Position numbers and translations under genes: made by a program. Of a stretch of 64,000 nucleotides of DNA, positions 33,209 through 44,239 are shown one piece after another. The notes below the pieces were generated by a model. That model was given only the letters and a program-made list of their open reading frames with translations. It had not been told where the DNA came from and did no database searches. The DNA is taken from the NCBI GenBank assembly GCA_030704615.1, contig CM060732.1, positions 51,875,053-51,939,052 of the forward strand, in the 5' to 3' direction. The DNA is from Takakia lepidozioides. Lineage: Eukaryota > Streptophyta > Takakiopsida > Takakiales > Takakiaceae. The first letter of the stretch is position 1. Every line of letters starts with the position of its first letter.

Positions 33209-33857
33209 CCCTTAAGCGCCCAATGGTCCCCGTTGACTTTTTCCAAAAACATTATGAAAAATGACAATAATTCTCAGGAAAAAAATAATTTCCCAAAAAC
33301 TAACCGCACATTACCTCGCCACCTTACCTCCTGCATGCACCTGCCCGTTTTCAGGGCAACCAGAAAAGATCCAACAAAACCCCACCGTTGGAATTGGGCC
33401 CATTTTTGGGCCCTTGTGCAATAAAAAATAGTTTCCAGGGAGCTTTTTGGAGTTTTGGGTGACGGGATGAAGTCAGAATCTGCTGATTCTGCGACCACAT
33501 CATCCCTCTTACATCTGTCATCCAACAAACCTATTTTCATTGGATTTGGCCAAGAATTGTGGTGTTGACACTTGGTCAAACATGGGGGGTCATTTTGTGG
33601 ATTTTCTTATTTGGTGCTGACGCGAAGGAATCCAATGTGGTAAGGAAAGCGCGGGACGGGAGCTGGCCGCCAGACGCCCATCAAGCGTAACGGCATATCT
33701 TTGCCCTAACCTAGTGGATTCTCATCTGTGGGCACCCACTTGGCTGCCGAACCCCACCGCACAAAAATCATGCAATTTGGCCAAAATCTGAAAAAGTTAT
33801 TAACTCTTGAGTAACCCACAAGGCCCTGTGCGGGCCTGGTGGGCGCTTAAGGGTTAA
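33209..33857. mobile_element. TTAA/TIR element, copy C (~650 bp)
   Basis: CCCTTAAGCGCCCA at 33209 is inverted as TGGGCGCTTAAGGGTTAA ending at 33857. The interior shares CGTTGACTTTTTCCAAAAA, an AAAACCCCACCGTTG block and ATTTTTGG with copy A. TTAA is kept only on the right. No coding potential. Confidence 0.75.
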
Positions 33858-34500
33858 CATGCTGCTGTATTTTCTAACGCATCCAATGGTGGAATAAAGA
33901 AAAGAGTCGGGCAAAAGTTAGACCAGCAAGTTTTGGGCCATTTGGGCTGGGAATTACCTACACCGGCAGAAGATTCCAGCAACTTCCTTAGGGCCACGTC
34001 AACTAAATGCTCTTGCACCCTATGTGGAGCTGCCCACGCTGTGGGGCTGGAACAGGCCCTGATGGCCACCTCCGGCGTCACAGCCCGGTTGTGCATACCC
34101 AATCGAGGCCACGCAGATGGTCAACTCTGCATGGCCCCCTCTCCAAGATGGAAATAGATGACCCACCCTCCTGGATTTTGAATAATCCTGCGAGGCCTTG
34201 CTTTTATCCAAATTCAAAGCATTAAATGCAATAGGGTGGGCCATCTGCTCCAAAAAAAATAAAAAAAAAATAAAAATCTGAACAAATGACGGGCTTTTTT
34301 CACACGGCAAGGACTACGTTACAGGACGAGTTTAAGGCAAGCGTGTGAGGTGGTGGGCCCGCTAGCCCGAGCTCAGGGAGGCTCCCGCAGACTCCGGCAA
34401 ACTACCTGTCAAATGTCTTCCCCCAATGTGAAGGTGGGGAGCGCTCCACACCTCCTCCTCCCTCCTCACGCTCCCCACCTATAGGACCATGTTCCCCAAC
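33858..34500. other. Non-coding stretch
   Basis: An A-rich run is at 34251-34275. No family recognised; short ORFs appear random. Confidence 0.35.
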
Positions 34501-34529
34501 ATTCTCCAATTTTGCCCCCTTTCCCGGTC

Positions 34530-34790
34530 CAAGATCCTTGCTCCCCATAGTGGGACAGGGGAGCGGGGACCACAAACAGGGGAGCGAGCCGCATTCCACA
34601 GGGCGAGGAGGGGAGCGGGGTTGGGACGGGGCGAGGAAGGGAGCGAGGACCGGAACAGGGGATGGAACCGCATTCCATAAGGCGAGGAGGGGAGCGGGGA
34701 CCAAGAACAGGGGAGCGAGGACAAGGGACAGGGATAGGGGAGCGGGACTGGGAACAAGGAGGGGACAGAGGGAACAGGGGAGCGTAGCAA
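34530..34790. repeat. G-rich minisatellite
   Basis: Imperfect repeats of an (A)GGGGAGCGGGGAC-like unit, with longer repeats of AACAGGGGAGCGAG and GCATTCCA-AGGGCGAGGAGGGGAG. The G tracts could form G-quadruplexes on the plus strand. Long ORFs in all frames here are composition artefacts. Confidence 0.75.
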
Positions 34791-34808
34791 CGATCTTGGA
34801 CTTAAAAT

Positions 34809-35162
34809 TATTTTGGAGATGAAAAAATATATTATTCAGTCCCATGTGCAACCTATCAGTCAACATGACTATACTGACACGAATTGAATCTCATACCTCT
34901 TCATTGCATCACACATCACGTAACCACCGCACTACCATCCGCTTCTTGCATCATCCTTGATTTCCTAAGCTTTAATCTACAAATCTATTTTGGAGATGAA
35001 AAAATATATTATTCAGTCCCATGTGCAACCTATCAGTCAACATGACTATACTGACACGAATTGAATCTCATACCTCTTCATTGCATCACACATCACGTAA
35101 CCACCGCACTATCATCCGCTTCTTGCATCATCCTTGATTTCCTAAGTTTAATCTACAAATAC
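34809..35162. repeat. 177-bp direct tandem duplication
   Basis: The unit starting TATTTTGGAGATGAAAAAAT occurs at 34809 and again at 34986. The two copies differ by about one substitution (CTACCATCC/CTATCATCC) and one lost base. A recent duplication in AT-rich non-coding sequence. Confidence 0.92.
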
Positions 35163-35718
35163 AGGCACGCAGGTGAGAGGGGAGCAAGGGGGTGGGGATT
35201 TGACAGTGCGCCGACCGCGACCGTACCGGCAAGGCTCCCACGCTTGCATTCAACTCTTCCGGTAAGCATAGTATGCTCCTTTTTACACATACGGCTACCC
35301 GTTTTAGGTCGCATAAGCAGATAAGGGTTAATGTTATCATTTCTTCAATCGTGAGCAATACAAAATATTTTATTTTTAAGTTTCACATTTATTTTGTAGG
35401 TGTTATATGTCATTTTTTCAGCAATTTTATTCTATAGGCCTATAAACATGAGTAGATACTGGATACACATATATTAATTATAAAAGAGAAACACCTTGGA
35501 ACAACCACTCACAAATCAGACCCTTGCATTATAGTTAGAAGAGAAAAGAGGACCAAACACGAGCTCGAGGGACACTACCCAAAGGAAGGGGAAGAAGATG
35601 TAGGATTTGGCATTTAATGCTCTATCCAACTATCAGCTGATTATATATTACTGGTTATTGTTTTTTTTATGCTAAAACTGTTCCAATATTATTGTGTCAT
35701 GATGGTATGGTTTTATAT

Positions 35719-36287
35719 GGAAGACAATAGGAATAATGTAAGAACTGAATGGACGCGTGTGATCTGACAGTACTATCGCCGGGTTCCGGCAACTTGGGCT
35801 CCTCTGGTGGGGCCCCTGTCAAATCCTCCCCACCCCCTCTTACCTCGGTTTCACTATTAAACACTTAGAATCCAAGTGAGTTGCAAGCTGTGGTGGGTAG
35901 CGTGATGGTAAGGTGATAGCATTTGAGCAGCAGGTTTCCAGTTCGGTTCTTGATGGGAGGCTCTCATAGTGTAACCCTGGTCGATGTAACCCTCCAATTG
36001 GTGTAACCCTATGTAACCCCCGTTTCACATGTGGTTAGTCCATTTTATACTTAGCCACATCTGGACTTAGTGAAATTTCGAGACCAAGTGTGGGTTACAT
36101 CGACTTGTATAACCTCGAGTGGAGTTACACACCATGTCGTGTAACCCCGACTGGAGTTGACACTCCTTCAGTTCCATGTCACTCTCAAGAGAGGGTGGGG
36201 AAGATTTGACATGCCGAAAACCGGCGTACCATCCTGTGAGAGGTTGCACGTGTGCATTAAGTTCTTACATTATTCCTATTATCTTCC
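35719..36287. mobile_element. Mutator-type element with ~110-bp TIRs
   Basis: The left end GGAAGACAATAGGAATAATG and the right end, inverted, GGAAGATAATAGGAATAATG continue as similar inverted arms for about 110 bases, including TGTCAAATC-TCCCCACCC-CTCTT. The 9-base flanks GTTTTATAT (35710-35718) and GTTTTATAC (36288-36296) are a target duplication with one change, as for Mutator-like elements. The centre has repeated GTAACCC pieces and a tRNA-like module. A related end lies at 50701. Confidence 0.87.
35886..35960 (+). mobile_element. tRNA-like module inside the Mutator-type element
   Basis: GGGTAGCGTGATGGTAAGG resembles an A box and CAGTTCGGTTCTT a B box about 45 bases later. This is the second Mutator-type MITE in the window to contain such a module (the other is at 4518-4590). 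Confidence 0.4.
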
Positions 36288-37130
36288 GTTTTATACAATT
36301 TTTACAAATGCCAAATAACAAGAACAACATAATTCTTCAATTGGAGAGAGAGAGAGAGAGAGAGACATAGCCATAACCAAGAGTCATTTCACCTTGCAGC
36401 TACTCTCTCCAATCACAATGAATATATATCACATGAAATTTTAATTCAATTCACAAAACCCTTGTATTACATAGTATAATTCAAGATTTTATCATATTTG
36501 GACAAATGCCGCACACAAAAACCAAGATTGCATTATATCTAGGACTATTGAATCATATTTCATATATATTTTAAAAACAAACTACCTAGTCACTTCTATT
36601 ATTTCATCGTTCATTTTTGTAATAATAATTAATATAATAACTGTGTCACTATACTTACAAATGTGGATCCTTTTTTTATAGGACAAGGGAGTGAACAATA
36701 ATTGGAATATTTTGACTTGAACTAACACCAACAGTTAATAAAACATGGAGAATTACATGTTTTAAGTATATCTGACTTTGTAAATATATTTTGGACATAT
36801 GACTTGACATTGTCCACTAGGATATTTATCGATCATACGTGGTGGCCTTTGGGATTATCGATCTTACCTATCATTACACCCCATTGCATCATCATATAAA
36901 TGAAATAAACTAGAGGCCAACCCAAGCAGCTGACAGAGTTACCTACGTACTTTGAGACTATCAAACGCTAAAAAAACAAACAAATCGCATCGAGGATGTC
37001 ATTTTTAATTTTTTAATTCGATATATGTAATACACCTTTACTTTGGCTATAATATCAAACAACATAAAATCTGAGCTGCATTCCATATAAGAGAACCAAA
37101 AGACTGGACCAGCTAGCTTCAATAGAGATC
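36288..37130. other. AT-rich upstream region of the lectin gene
   Basis: A (GA)n run is at 36344-36364; the rest is AT-rich and non-coding. A TATA-like CTATAATATC near 37048 could serve the lectin gene about 85-140 bases downstream, depending on start codon. Confidence 0.4.
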
Positions 37131-37132
37131 AC

Positions 37133-37627
37133 ATGCTTGAGCATAAGGAAAACTCCACAATTGTCTTACACCAAAGAAAGAGAAATATGGGTGGTTTAGG
37201 TATGCACACATATGTACCCATCTTGTTAGTGGCCGTATTGACATTATCGGCACTTGTAGCCTTTGTAAAAGCGTATCCAATTCCTCCGACCCTTCGCGCC
37301 ACCAACTCGTTGTATATCGGTCAATCTCTCCAAAGCACCAATCTCGAATATCTTTTGACAATGCAGGATGATTGCAATTTGGTGTTGTCCAAGGGCGACA
37401 CTCTGGTGTGGAGTACGAAGAGCAAGCAAGTACAAGGTTCACAGTGCTACCTTTACCTAGATACAAATTCACACATGGTGATTGAGGATGTAACGTCCAA
37501 CACGCTCATATGGGACAATGTAGTGTTCGACTCCGGGTATGATTGCACATTGATATTGCAAGATGATGGAAAGGCTGTTATTTATGCCTATGATGGTAAT
37601 GGTGATTATCCGACATGGACCACATGA
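37133..37627 (+). CDS. Bulb-type (GNA-like) lectin, secreted
   Basis: The open frame is 164 residues with no intron. ATGs at codons 1, 19 and 24 are in frame; the codon 19 or 24 start would put the hydrophobic segment (about residues 28-45, VPILLVAVLTLSALVAFV) in signal-peptide position, so I favour one of them. The mature part is one B-lectin domain of three sub-repeats. The sugar-site motif QxDxNxVxY is imperfect: QDDCNLVLS (78-86) lacks Tyr, the middle repeat is DTNSHMVIE, and the last is QDDGKAVIY with Lys for Asn. C81 and C105 match the usual disulfide. Probably secreted; mannose binding is uncertain. Neighbours are transposon debris. Confidence 0.87.
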   Translation: MLEHKENSTIVLHQRKRNMGGLGMHTYVPILLVAVLTLSALVAFVKAYPIPPTLRATNSLYIGQSLQSTNLEYLLTMQDDCNLVLSKGDTLVWSTKSKQVQGSQCYLYLDTNSHMVIEDVTSNTLIWDNVVFDSGYDCTLILQDDGKAVIYAYDGNGDYPTWTT

Positions 37628-37710
37628 ATTGGTTTCTACTACTTGTTGTATTAGCATTTAAATTCAAACTTTATACCATGCTAAACGTTAATATATTCCC
37701 CGCCCTTAAA

Positions 37711-38006
37711 TATAGTTAGAGGAGAAGATAACCTCTTTCATAGTAACCTTGTCATGAGGTGCCAAGCACAGGGCTCAAGGATATATCTTTTTAACCAGTT
37801 TTAGATAGTAGTTAGCTGAATTGAGTTAGCTTCTTGAGTTAATAATATGTCCCTCAGTCCACATCTCAGGACTCTTTCAGTAATTTCGTCATGAAGTTTC
37901 ACAGGGAATGGGAATTATAATATGACACCCAACAAGGTACTGCTCAAGATTGAACCTAGAATCTCCTGGGTGGCACTCGGTGCTTATCCAACTGAGCTAC
38001 TGACTG
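37711..38006 (-). mobile_element. tRNA-derived SINE, copy 2
   Basis: The minus strand begins CAGTCAGTAGCTCAGTTGG, then GAGTGCCACCCAG, a B-box-like GGTTCAATC, and ends TGAAAGAGGTTATCTTC with CCTCTAACTATA. It matches the SINE at 23983-24154 at both ends but holds roughly 115 extra bases in the middle. Confidence 0.78.
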
Positions 38007-38271
38007 GTGCTATGAATAGATATATTTTTATCTAGGCTTGCGAAGAGCTGAATATGCAATGACTCTTGGAACTGCAAATGAAGCTTGCAAATGATTTGTT
38101 TCAAATGCACATGTAGTAATAGGACAGTTTATAGGCAACAGTGGACTGTTTACAATAAAAATTTGAGGAGAAAGCATGGGGATGAAGCCCTTGAGAGATT
38201 TATTGAAGAATAGTGAAGGGAAAATAATTAAAACAGTTACAAGCCCTTATAACGTGTTACATGGTGTCAAA

Positions 38272-38293
38272 AATAAATAAATAAATAAATAAT
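38272..38293. repeat. (AAAT)n microsatellite
   Basis: About five perfect AAAT units in AT-rich sequence. Confidence 0.9.
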
Positions 38294-38739
38294 GTGAACA
38301 CGTTGCTCAAGAAAGTGTATTTAGTATATAACGGGATGATGTAGTTCATAGATTTATCCTACCCAATGACGGGTATAAATTAACATGAGGGTATGTTGTA
38401 ATCAAGGGTATATTTATCCCATATGCATGGTGGCATGGGAAATTTATGACTACATAGAACCATACAGGCTGTGTATTAGGGCCAAAATCTGATATACCCG
38501 TTATGAATGTATGATTTACTCCAGGGTATTATATAGGGTAAATGATTTTATTTATATCTTGTATTTATACATACTCATCATTACAAAAACACCAAGATAA
38601 ATGTATTTGAATATATTACTCAAAATAAGAGGTATTTACCAGTCCACGAGGGTATAATCTACCTCAAATTGAGCAAATTACCTGGTTCCCGGAGGGTATA
38701 TGTTTTTATCATAACTACTCGGACACGGTGGATATGTCT

Positions 38740-38822
38740 AAAACTATATACCTGCACAACGCTGGTTGAACCCACAACCACTAGTTAGGCGGTTTGTGCC
38801 CTTATCACTAGGCTAAATGTTG
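38740..38822 (-). mobile_element. tRNA-like module abutting a hAT-like end
   Basis: The minus strand at 38822-38764 has TTTAGCCTAGTGATAAGG (A-box-like) and GTGGGTTCAACC (B-box-like). Immediately beyond, CAGCGTTGTGCAGGTATATA resembles the terminus of the hAT MITE at 3250 (CAGTGTTGTAATGGTATGTG). The partner end was not found. The sequence to the left is rich in GGGTATA/TATACCC pieces like that MITE's interior. Confidence 0.45.
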
Positions 38823-39539
38823 GTTGTCTACAAAATGTCATACAATATACTAAGACAATAACTTCAATATGCATGCTTCAAATTACAGTAATATCAAGAA
38901 TTTTATAAACTCTTCATGAATAGAATCAAGATTACATATTAAACTACTAATCGAACAAGGGTATGAAGTGAAGTTTATGAAATTATATTCCGTCTAGGTC
39001 CTACACAACATACCTATCTAAGCTGATTCGACTATCTATACCACTACTGATCCATACCTAATTACCAAGGCTGGTTTACCATACATAACCTATTTTAACT
39101 AATTCTAGACTTTTGGCTTAAATCCGGACCAAACTTAATATATATTTGAATTAAAATTAATTCAAATGTTAATAATATCATGATGTAATGTGTGATTGAA
39201 CTTTGTGAAATTACAAGTGATGTCATACTTACTTCAAAATGTGACATATAAGATGTCCATTTGACATTGAAGTGCTTGTGAAGTTGCAGTACTGAACAAT
39301 TCATTGAACGTCCACTGGGAAGTCGAATGATGTAATATTACATTATGTAATCACAATATTAAACAAATGTGTCGAATCGAACATGGGGTAGACTCCTACT
39401 CTACCATACTCAATATAACTTGATAGTAATTTTGATTGAATCTTCATGTTGACAAGCACAATATTCAGACACAATGCCATTGGAATGATGTTTTGGGTCT
39501 GAGAATGGCAGTAAAATATTAAAATAGCTTGAAACATTA
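38823..39539. other. AT-rich non-coding stretch
   Basis: No gene, repeat or RNA recognised. Confidence 0.4.
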
Positions 39540-40930
39540 GGAAGATGACCTACTAGGGTAGTAAAATAAGGTTTGGGGTGTAACTAGATATATTAAGTGC
39601 AATAAGGTCCAAGTTTGTGGTGAGGAGAAGGGTTTAGGGTTTGGATTTAGGGTAGAAAGAGAGAAATAAATAAGGATGATTCGCCTCCGTAGAATGTAAA
39701 AATGTAAGGGAAATTTGATATCCATATAATCATTCTATCTTACGTTATCCAACAAAATTAAAGAAAACATTAAAAAAAAATGATACAAATTTTACAAAAG
39801 GTAACATGGTAGTACAATAAGGTTTGGAGTTTAAGTAGGGTACTATACTAAGGTTTTTGGTATATGGTAAGAGTAAGTGCTAAGGGTCACGCTTAAGCTT
39901 AGGGTAAGGATTAAGGGAAGGGTAAAGGGAAGGGTAAGGGTTTAAGGTTTGGATTTAGGGTAGAAAGGGACAAACAAATATGGAGGACTCACACATGGTA
40001 GTACAATAACTTGGTTTGGAGTGTAAGTAGGGTAGTACACTAACTTGGTTTTTGGTATATGGTAAGAGTAATGGTTTAGGGTAGTAAGTGTCAGGCTTAA
40101 GCTTATGGTAAGGATTAAGGCCAGGATAAATGGAAAGGTAAGGGTTTAGGGTTTGGATTTAGGGTAGAAAGGGACAAACAAATATGGAAGACTCACACAT
40201 GGTAGTACAATAACTTGGTTTGGAGTGTAAGTAGGATAGTACACTAACCTGGTTTTTGGTATATGGTAAGAGTAATGGTTTAGCGTAGTAAGTGTCAGGC
40301 TTAAGCTTAGGGTAAGGATTAAGGCCAGGGTAAGGGTTTAGGGTTTGGATTTATGATAGTACACAAAGGTTTTTCGTATACGATAAGAGTAACGGTTTAG
40401 GGTACTAAGGGTCCGGCTTAAGCCTATGGAAGGGTTAAGGAAAGGGTAAAGCAAAGCAAAGGGTAAGGGTTTAGGGGTGATGATAAAGGTATAAATAGAC
40501 AAACAATGAAAGACTCGCACTAGCTAGAACTTGGTGTGTATAATGGTTAAAAAATAAAAATAAAAATGGATAAACAAATATTATGGAAGAGTAATGAGAC
40601 GGACAAGTATTTAAATTAACGACTCGTCATTGGAACCTGGTCTTAAGATACATAGAAATCACACTAGTATGTAAAAGTAAGTGCATGTGAATCCAAAACA
40701 AACGAGAAAAGTAGCGCAAAAAGGAAGAGAGAAGAGATTTGGATTACCATAAGGTCTATAACCATTATTGGTTATGGTATGGATAGTACAATCCAATTTG
40801 CAGAAGAAATGGTAAGGGTTTAGGGATAAATGCTTAAAGGTCTTTTAGGGTAAAGGGTTTTACTAGGATAAGGGTTTACTAAGGTAGGGGTTTTGGTTTA
40901 AGTTAGAAATGGACAAACAAACATGGAAGA
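39540..40930. repeat. ~200-bp tandem repeat with telomere-like core
   Basis: Units starting ATGGTAGTACAATAA recur at about 39806, 39995 and 40198, with partial ones at about 39555, 40355 and 40870. Each contains a GGTTTAGGGTTTGGATTTAGGG core (variants of the plant telomere repeat TTTAGGG), a GGTATATGGTAAGAGTAA block and GGACAAACAAATATGGA. Period is 190-205 bases. No coding potential. Confidence 0.85.
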
Positions 40931-41690
40931 CTCCGCTCGCTAGACATAGACTCGCTTAGAGGTCCAAAGGAGGAGAACATGAGAGGTATAAATTAAGGAG
41001 TGGCAAATTGAAAAGTATGGCAATAATGATAGGGTAAGGGTCCTCTTAGTGGGAGACCTCAGTTGGAAACTTGGCTTGAGGCAAGTGCAAGCACTAAGAG
41101 ACAGATTAGAATTGGCGCAATGACGAGACATTGGAAAAAAACATTTAGACCGGATTGGGAAAAAAAAACTCCAGAGGTTATGCCAGCATTTTTTTTTGGT
41201 AGGTGCACTGTTTGTTTTGTAAGCCAGAATCCCCCACACGAATATTTATAGATGAATAGAATGTACAGCAATACCGAGTCCAACACGCCAAAATAAAAAA
41301 ATAAAAAAATGTCCACTGCCCACTCCAGGTTCAGTGCGACAGAAAAAGAAAACAAGAAAGATCCCTCAACGCAAACACGAATGGAAAAAAACGTAAAGAA
41401 ATTTTTATATCTTAAAATGAAGGACCGGAAATGACCTCAACATTTAGTCTATGGACGGAAAGTGGTTCGCAAGAAGGTAACCTTCATGTATCTGGCTGAA
41501 GGTTAGCATCCTCCAAATTCACACGCGCCTTCACTGCTTCCACCGCTGTAATTCTCTTGGTGCTATTTCTTGTCGTATTTTTTCATGGCGACATTGTCCA
41601 TACGATATTGTTCACGTGGAGAGCAGGATCTGATGGGTTGTACTCCCAAACTTTTGACCAACAGTCCCTGTACCTCTCCAAGTCTGAGGG
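40931..41690. other. Non-coding stretch
   Basis: Homopolymer A and T runs near 41160-41200 and 41300. No family recognised. The left edge of the following element may lie in this stretch. Confidence 0.35.
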
Positions 41691-41699
41691 GTTACCTCA

Positions 41700-43650
41700 T
41701 TTCTTCGGTCTCCACCACTCCACCTTCACTTTCTTAAAATTAGGATCCTCCCTTTCTCGGATGACATCTGAAATTGCCATCCCATCCAGACCGGGCATGT
41801 CGGTGGGTCATGAGGCGAACGAGCACAAAAAACCATTTCTTAATATCCTTGAACGGATTCAAGGGTATCATTGGACGTTCGCACCTAAGGCCACAGTAAG
41901 GTTCTGGAACTTCATCCTCAATTTCCATATCTTGCACTATCTGCGGCTGGATGTCATCCCTCCGATGGTTTGAGGACCAATTTGTTTTCAACCAGAATCC
42001 CTCAAGAAGTTGAATACAATCCGGAATTTCCTGCATTGACTTATCAAGTTCGGCGAGAATATTTCCCCAGTATTGGTCGTATTGTTCCATTATACCTCGG
42101 TAATGATCGTCAATCAACATTCCTTTGGTCCAAAAATCTCTGTATTTCTTAATACCATTTTTTATGAATGACTGTTTTTCAGAGGAGTCATCCCCGACTC
42201 CCCATATTTTGGAACGACATCTGGGTCTCCTTAAGGGAGATTTGGAGTTCCGTCAGGGTTGGACTTCCACATCTTAACGCTGGAGTTTGTAGGAAGCCAC
42301 TCCAAATCAGTAGCTGACTTCTTGTACTTCATAACGGGCCAACCATCCGCATCCTTAAAACTGAAAGTTGTGCATCTCTAAGATCCCGACCAAAGCCTCA
42401 TTTCCATCAAGAATACAACCCTTAACAAACTTCTTAAAGTCGGGAACCTCCTGCATATCTTGAAGAATGAATTGCATATCTTGGGGAATCATGAGTGACC
42501 TCACCAAATCCGGAAGAATATAGGTGTTGCGTTCCTTTAGCTTCTTCAAGAGATAGCTAAAGAATCCGTCAATATCCTCAAACAGGGTGTGCCCGACCAT
42601 GAGAAAACCAAGCTGGATCTCTTCAAAGAATTTTTTGGCAGTGAGGAGGGATAGGAAAACAAGCATCCATCTATTCTTATTGTCCTTGGAGGAGTTGTCT
42701 ATCTGCAAATAAAGTTGTCTAGGAAGTGGTCGAGCACCACGTTTATCCTACGGCCTGCAGGGTTTCAGAGCATCCAAATATCTCGATTTACTTCTCATGA
42801 GCGTTTCAAGAAAATCATTTTGAACTGCAATGCCGAAAATGTTCTTGGATTCCCGGCATGTCAGCTTTTCCAGTTGGCACAGGCACCGAGCCAACGACCC
42901 AATTGTGAAGTTTGAATTTCCCTTCCAAAACTCAAGAGAAAATTGAACGTAAGCTCCATCACTGTGTCCGTGCGTAACCATTCATGTCAATGAGATAGAC
43001 AACTGACCCAATCCCGAGACCATCTTGTTCATCGTCTGTAACCTCAGAATAGTTGTTTTTCGATGATCCATCTTATCGTGAATAATACACAGGAAGTCCT
43101 CCGGAATCATAACGGACTCATTCCTCTAACTATGGTACAGCTTTTTGCATGACTCTTGATGCCTCAAGTGTAAATCAAGCGCCCGCTTATGTGCGACCTG
43201 TTCGGTACTCCTCTTAATAGACTTCTTGATCAAGTCCTTCAACATCTCGCATTCTGTGCACTTAGCAAAGGTGCTTCCTGTTTTTCGAACCTCCACGTTA
43301 GGAAATATTCGATTCCGTATATGGCTTGCAGCGGGCTGCAAGACTCTTTTCAAACCGATAAGTTTGTTCGTCTCCACCCCAACTCCCCAATAATGTCAAC
43401 ATCCACTGGGAAGTGGAGGTTCTACAAAGTGGAAGAACAAGAAGGTATGATGGCATCAACACGAATAAAGTCAGCCACAGTATTTTGAGAAAAAAAAAAA
43501 AAACAACGAATAAAAGTCGCCTCGTTGGACTCCTCTCGAATTCTCTTCCAGTTCATTTCAGGTGGCAAAACTCTCAAAGTATCCCGAGGTCCCTCTCCAA
43601 TGCAACGTGTTTTGTGAGGCGGAGATGTCCCACACAACTGGAACCCAATC
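41700..43650 (-). pseudogene. DUF7869-type mobile-element protein, decayed
   Basis: On the minus strand, a zinc-binding-like block (TFAKCTECEMLKDLI, then LHLRHQESCKKLYH near 43.15 kb) precedes a catalytic-looking stretch near 42.65 kb: QIDNSSKDNKNRWMLVFLSLL, then LGFLMVGHTLFEDIDGFFSYLLKKL. This order (Cys pair, H/Y-rich helix, DN-x-x-x-(D/E)NKN, VGHT-x-EDID) is what I associate with DUF7869 proteins encoded by plant transposon-like genes. The family name is from memory. Four or more frame breaks. The ORF at 42120-41740 may be its C-terminal part. Confidence 0.55.
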
Positions 43651-43651
43651 A

Positions 43652-44010
43652 CTACTACAGATTAACGTTTTTATGACTACAGATGATATAAACTTTGGTA
43701 ACCATGACTATACATGTGACTACGAGGTGATGAAACCCATTGTTGGGCGCATTTTTAATATATTTTAATCTAATGCAGTCATATGTTTTACTACATGACT
43801 GGGAGCCGTGGTCAAATATTGTTGACTAGAAATATAAGCTTGGTTTATATAACTAGTAGTTATACGCAATACTACACGTCAGACACGTGCCATATAAGCT
43901 TATGACTAAATGACTACACCAGTACTACACATTGATGACATGCCATAGAAGCTTATGACTAGATGACTACAGGAGGTTTCATAGCTCTGTTTATATGACT
44001 ACATCACTAC
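43652..44010. mobile_element. CACTA-like terminus with subterminal motifs
   Basis: CACTACTACAGATTAACG at about 43652 resembles a CACTA-family end. ATGACTACA-type motifs then recur about eight times in one orientation up to 44010, as in En/Spm subterminal regions. The opposite terminus was not found, and it is not shown that the neighbouring DUF7869-like ORF belongs to it. Confidence 0.4.
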
Positions 44011-44239
44011 ACGTGACATCTTAAGGCATATACATAAATGGGTTCATCCATTGGATGATCTCATCCATCTATCTTTAACGAAACACTTGTGTCAATGGAA
44101 TGACACAAAGTGCAAAAAGTTAAAAGATTTAAAAAATTGCTTTAGGGTTGCCCATGTTCAGCCGTGAACACAAAGGGCCGGGACGTAGCCTCCTTTTGTC
44201 TCCCGCGCCATATGTTTTCGTAGTATCGAGCCGAAGCAG

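Noticed and set aside
34402-34866. Long Pro/Leu/Ser-rich ORFs in several frames
   Set aside because: Produced by the G-rich minisatellite; no start context or domain.
24165-35335. An 11-kb element bounded by TTAACCCTTAAGCGACC and AAGGGTTAA near 35.33 kb
   Set aside because: The right sequence matches only AGGGTTAA plus a loose GGTCGC; the span contains many unrelated elements.
41557-41973. Plus-strand 138-codon ORF
   Set aside because: Opposite to the DUF7869-like reading on the minus strand and without known motifs.
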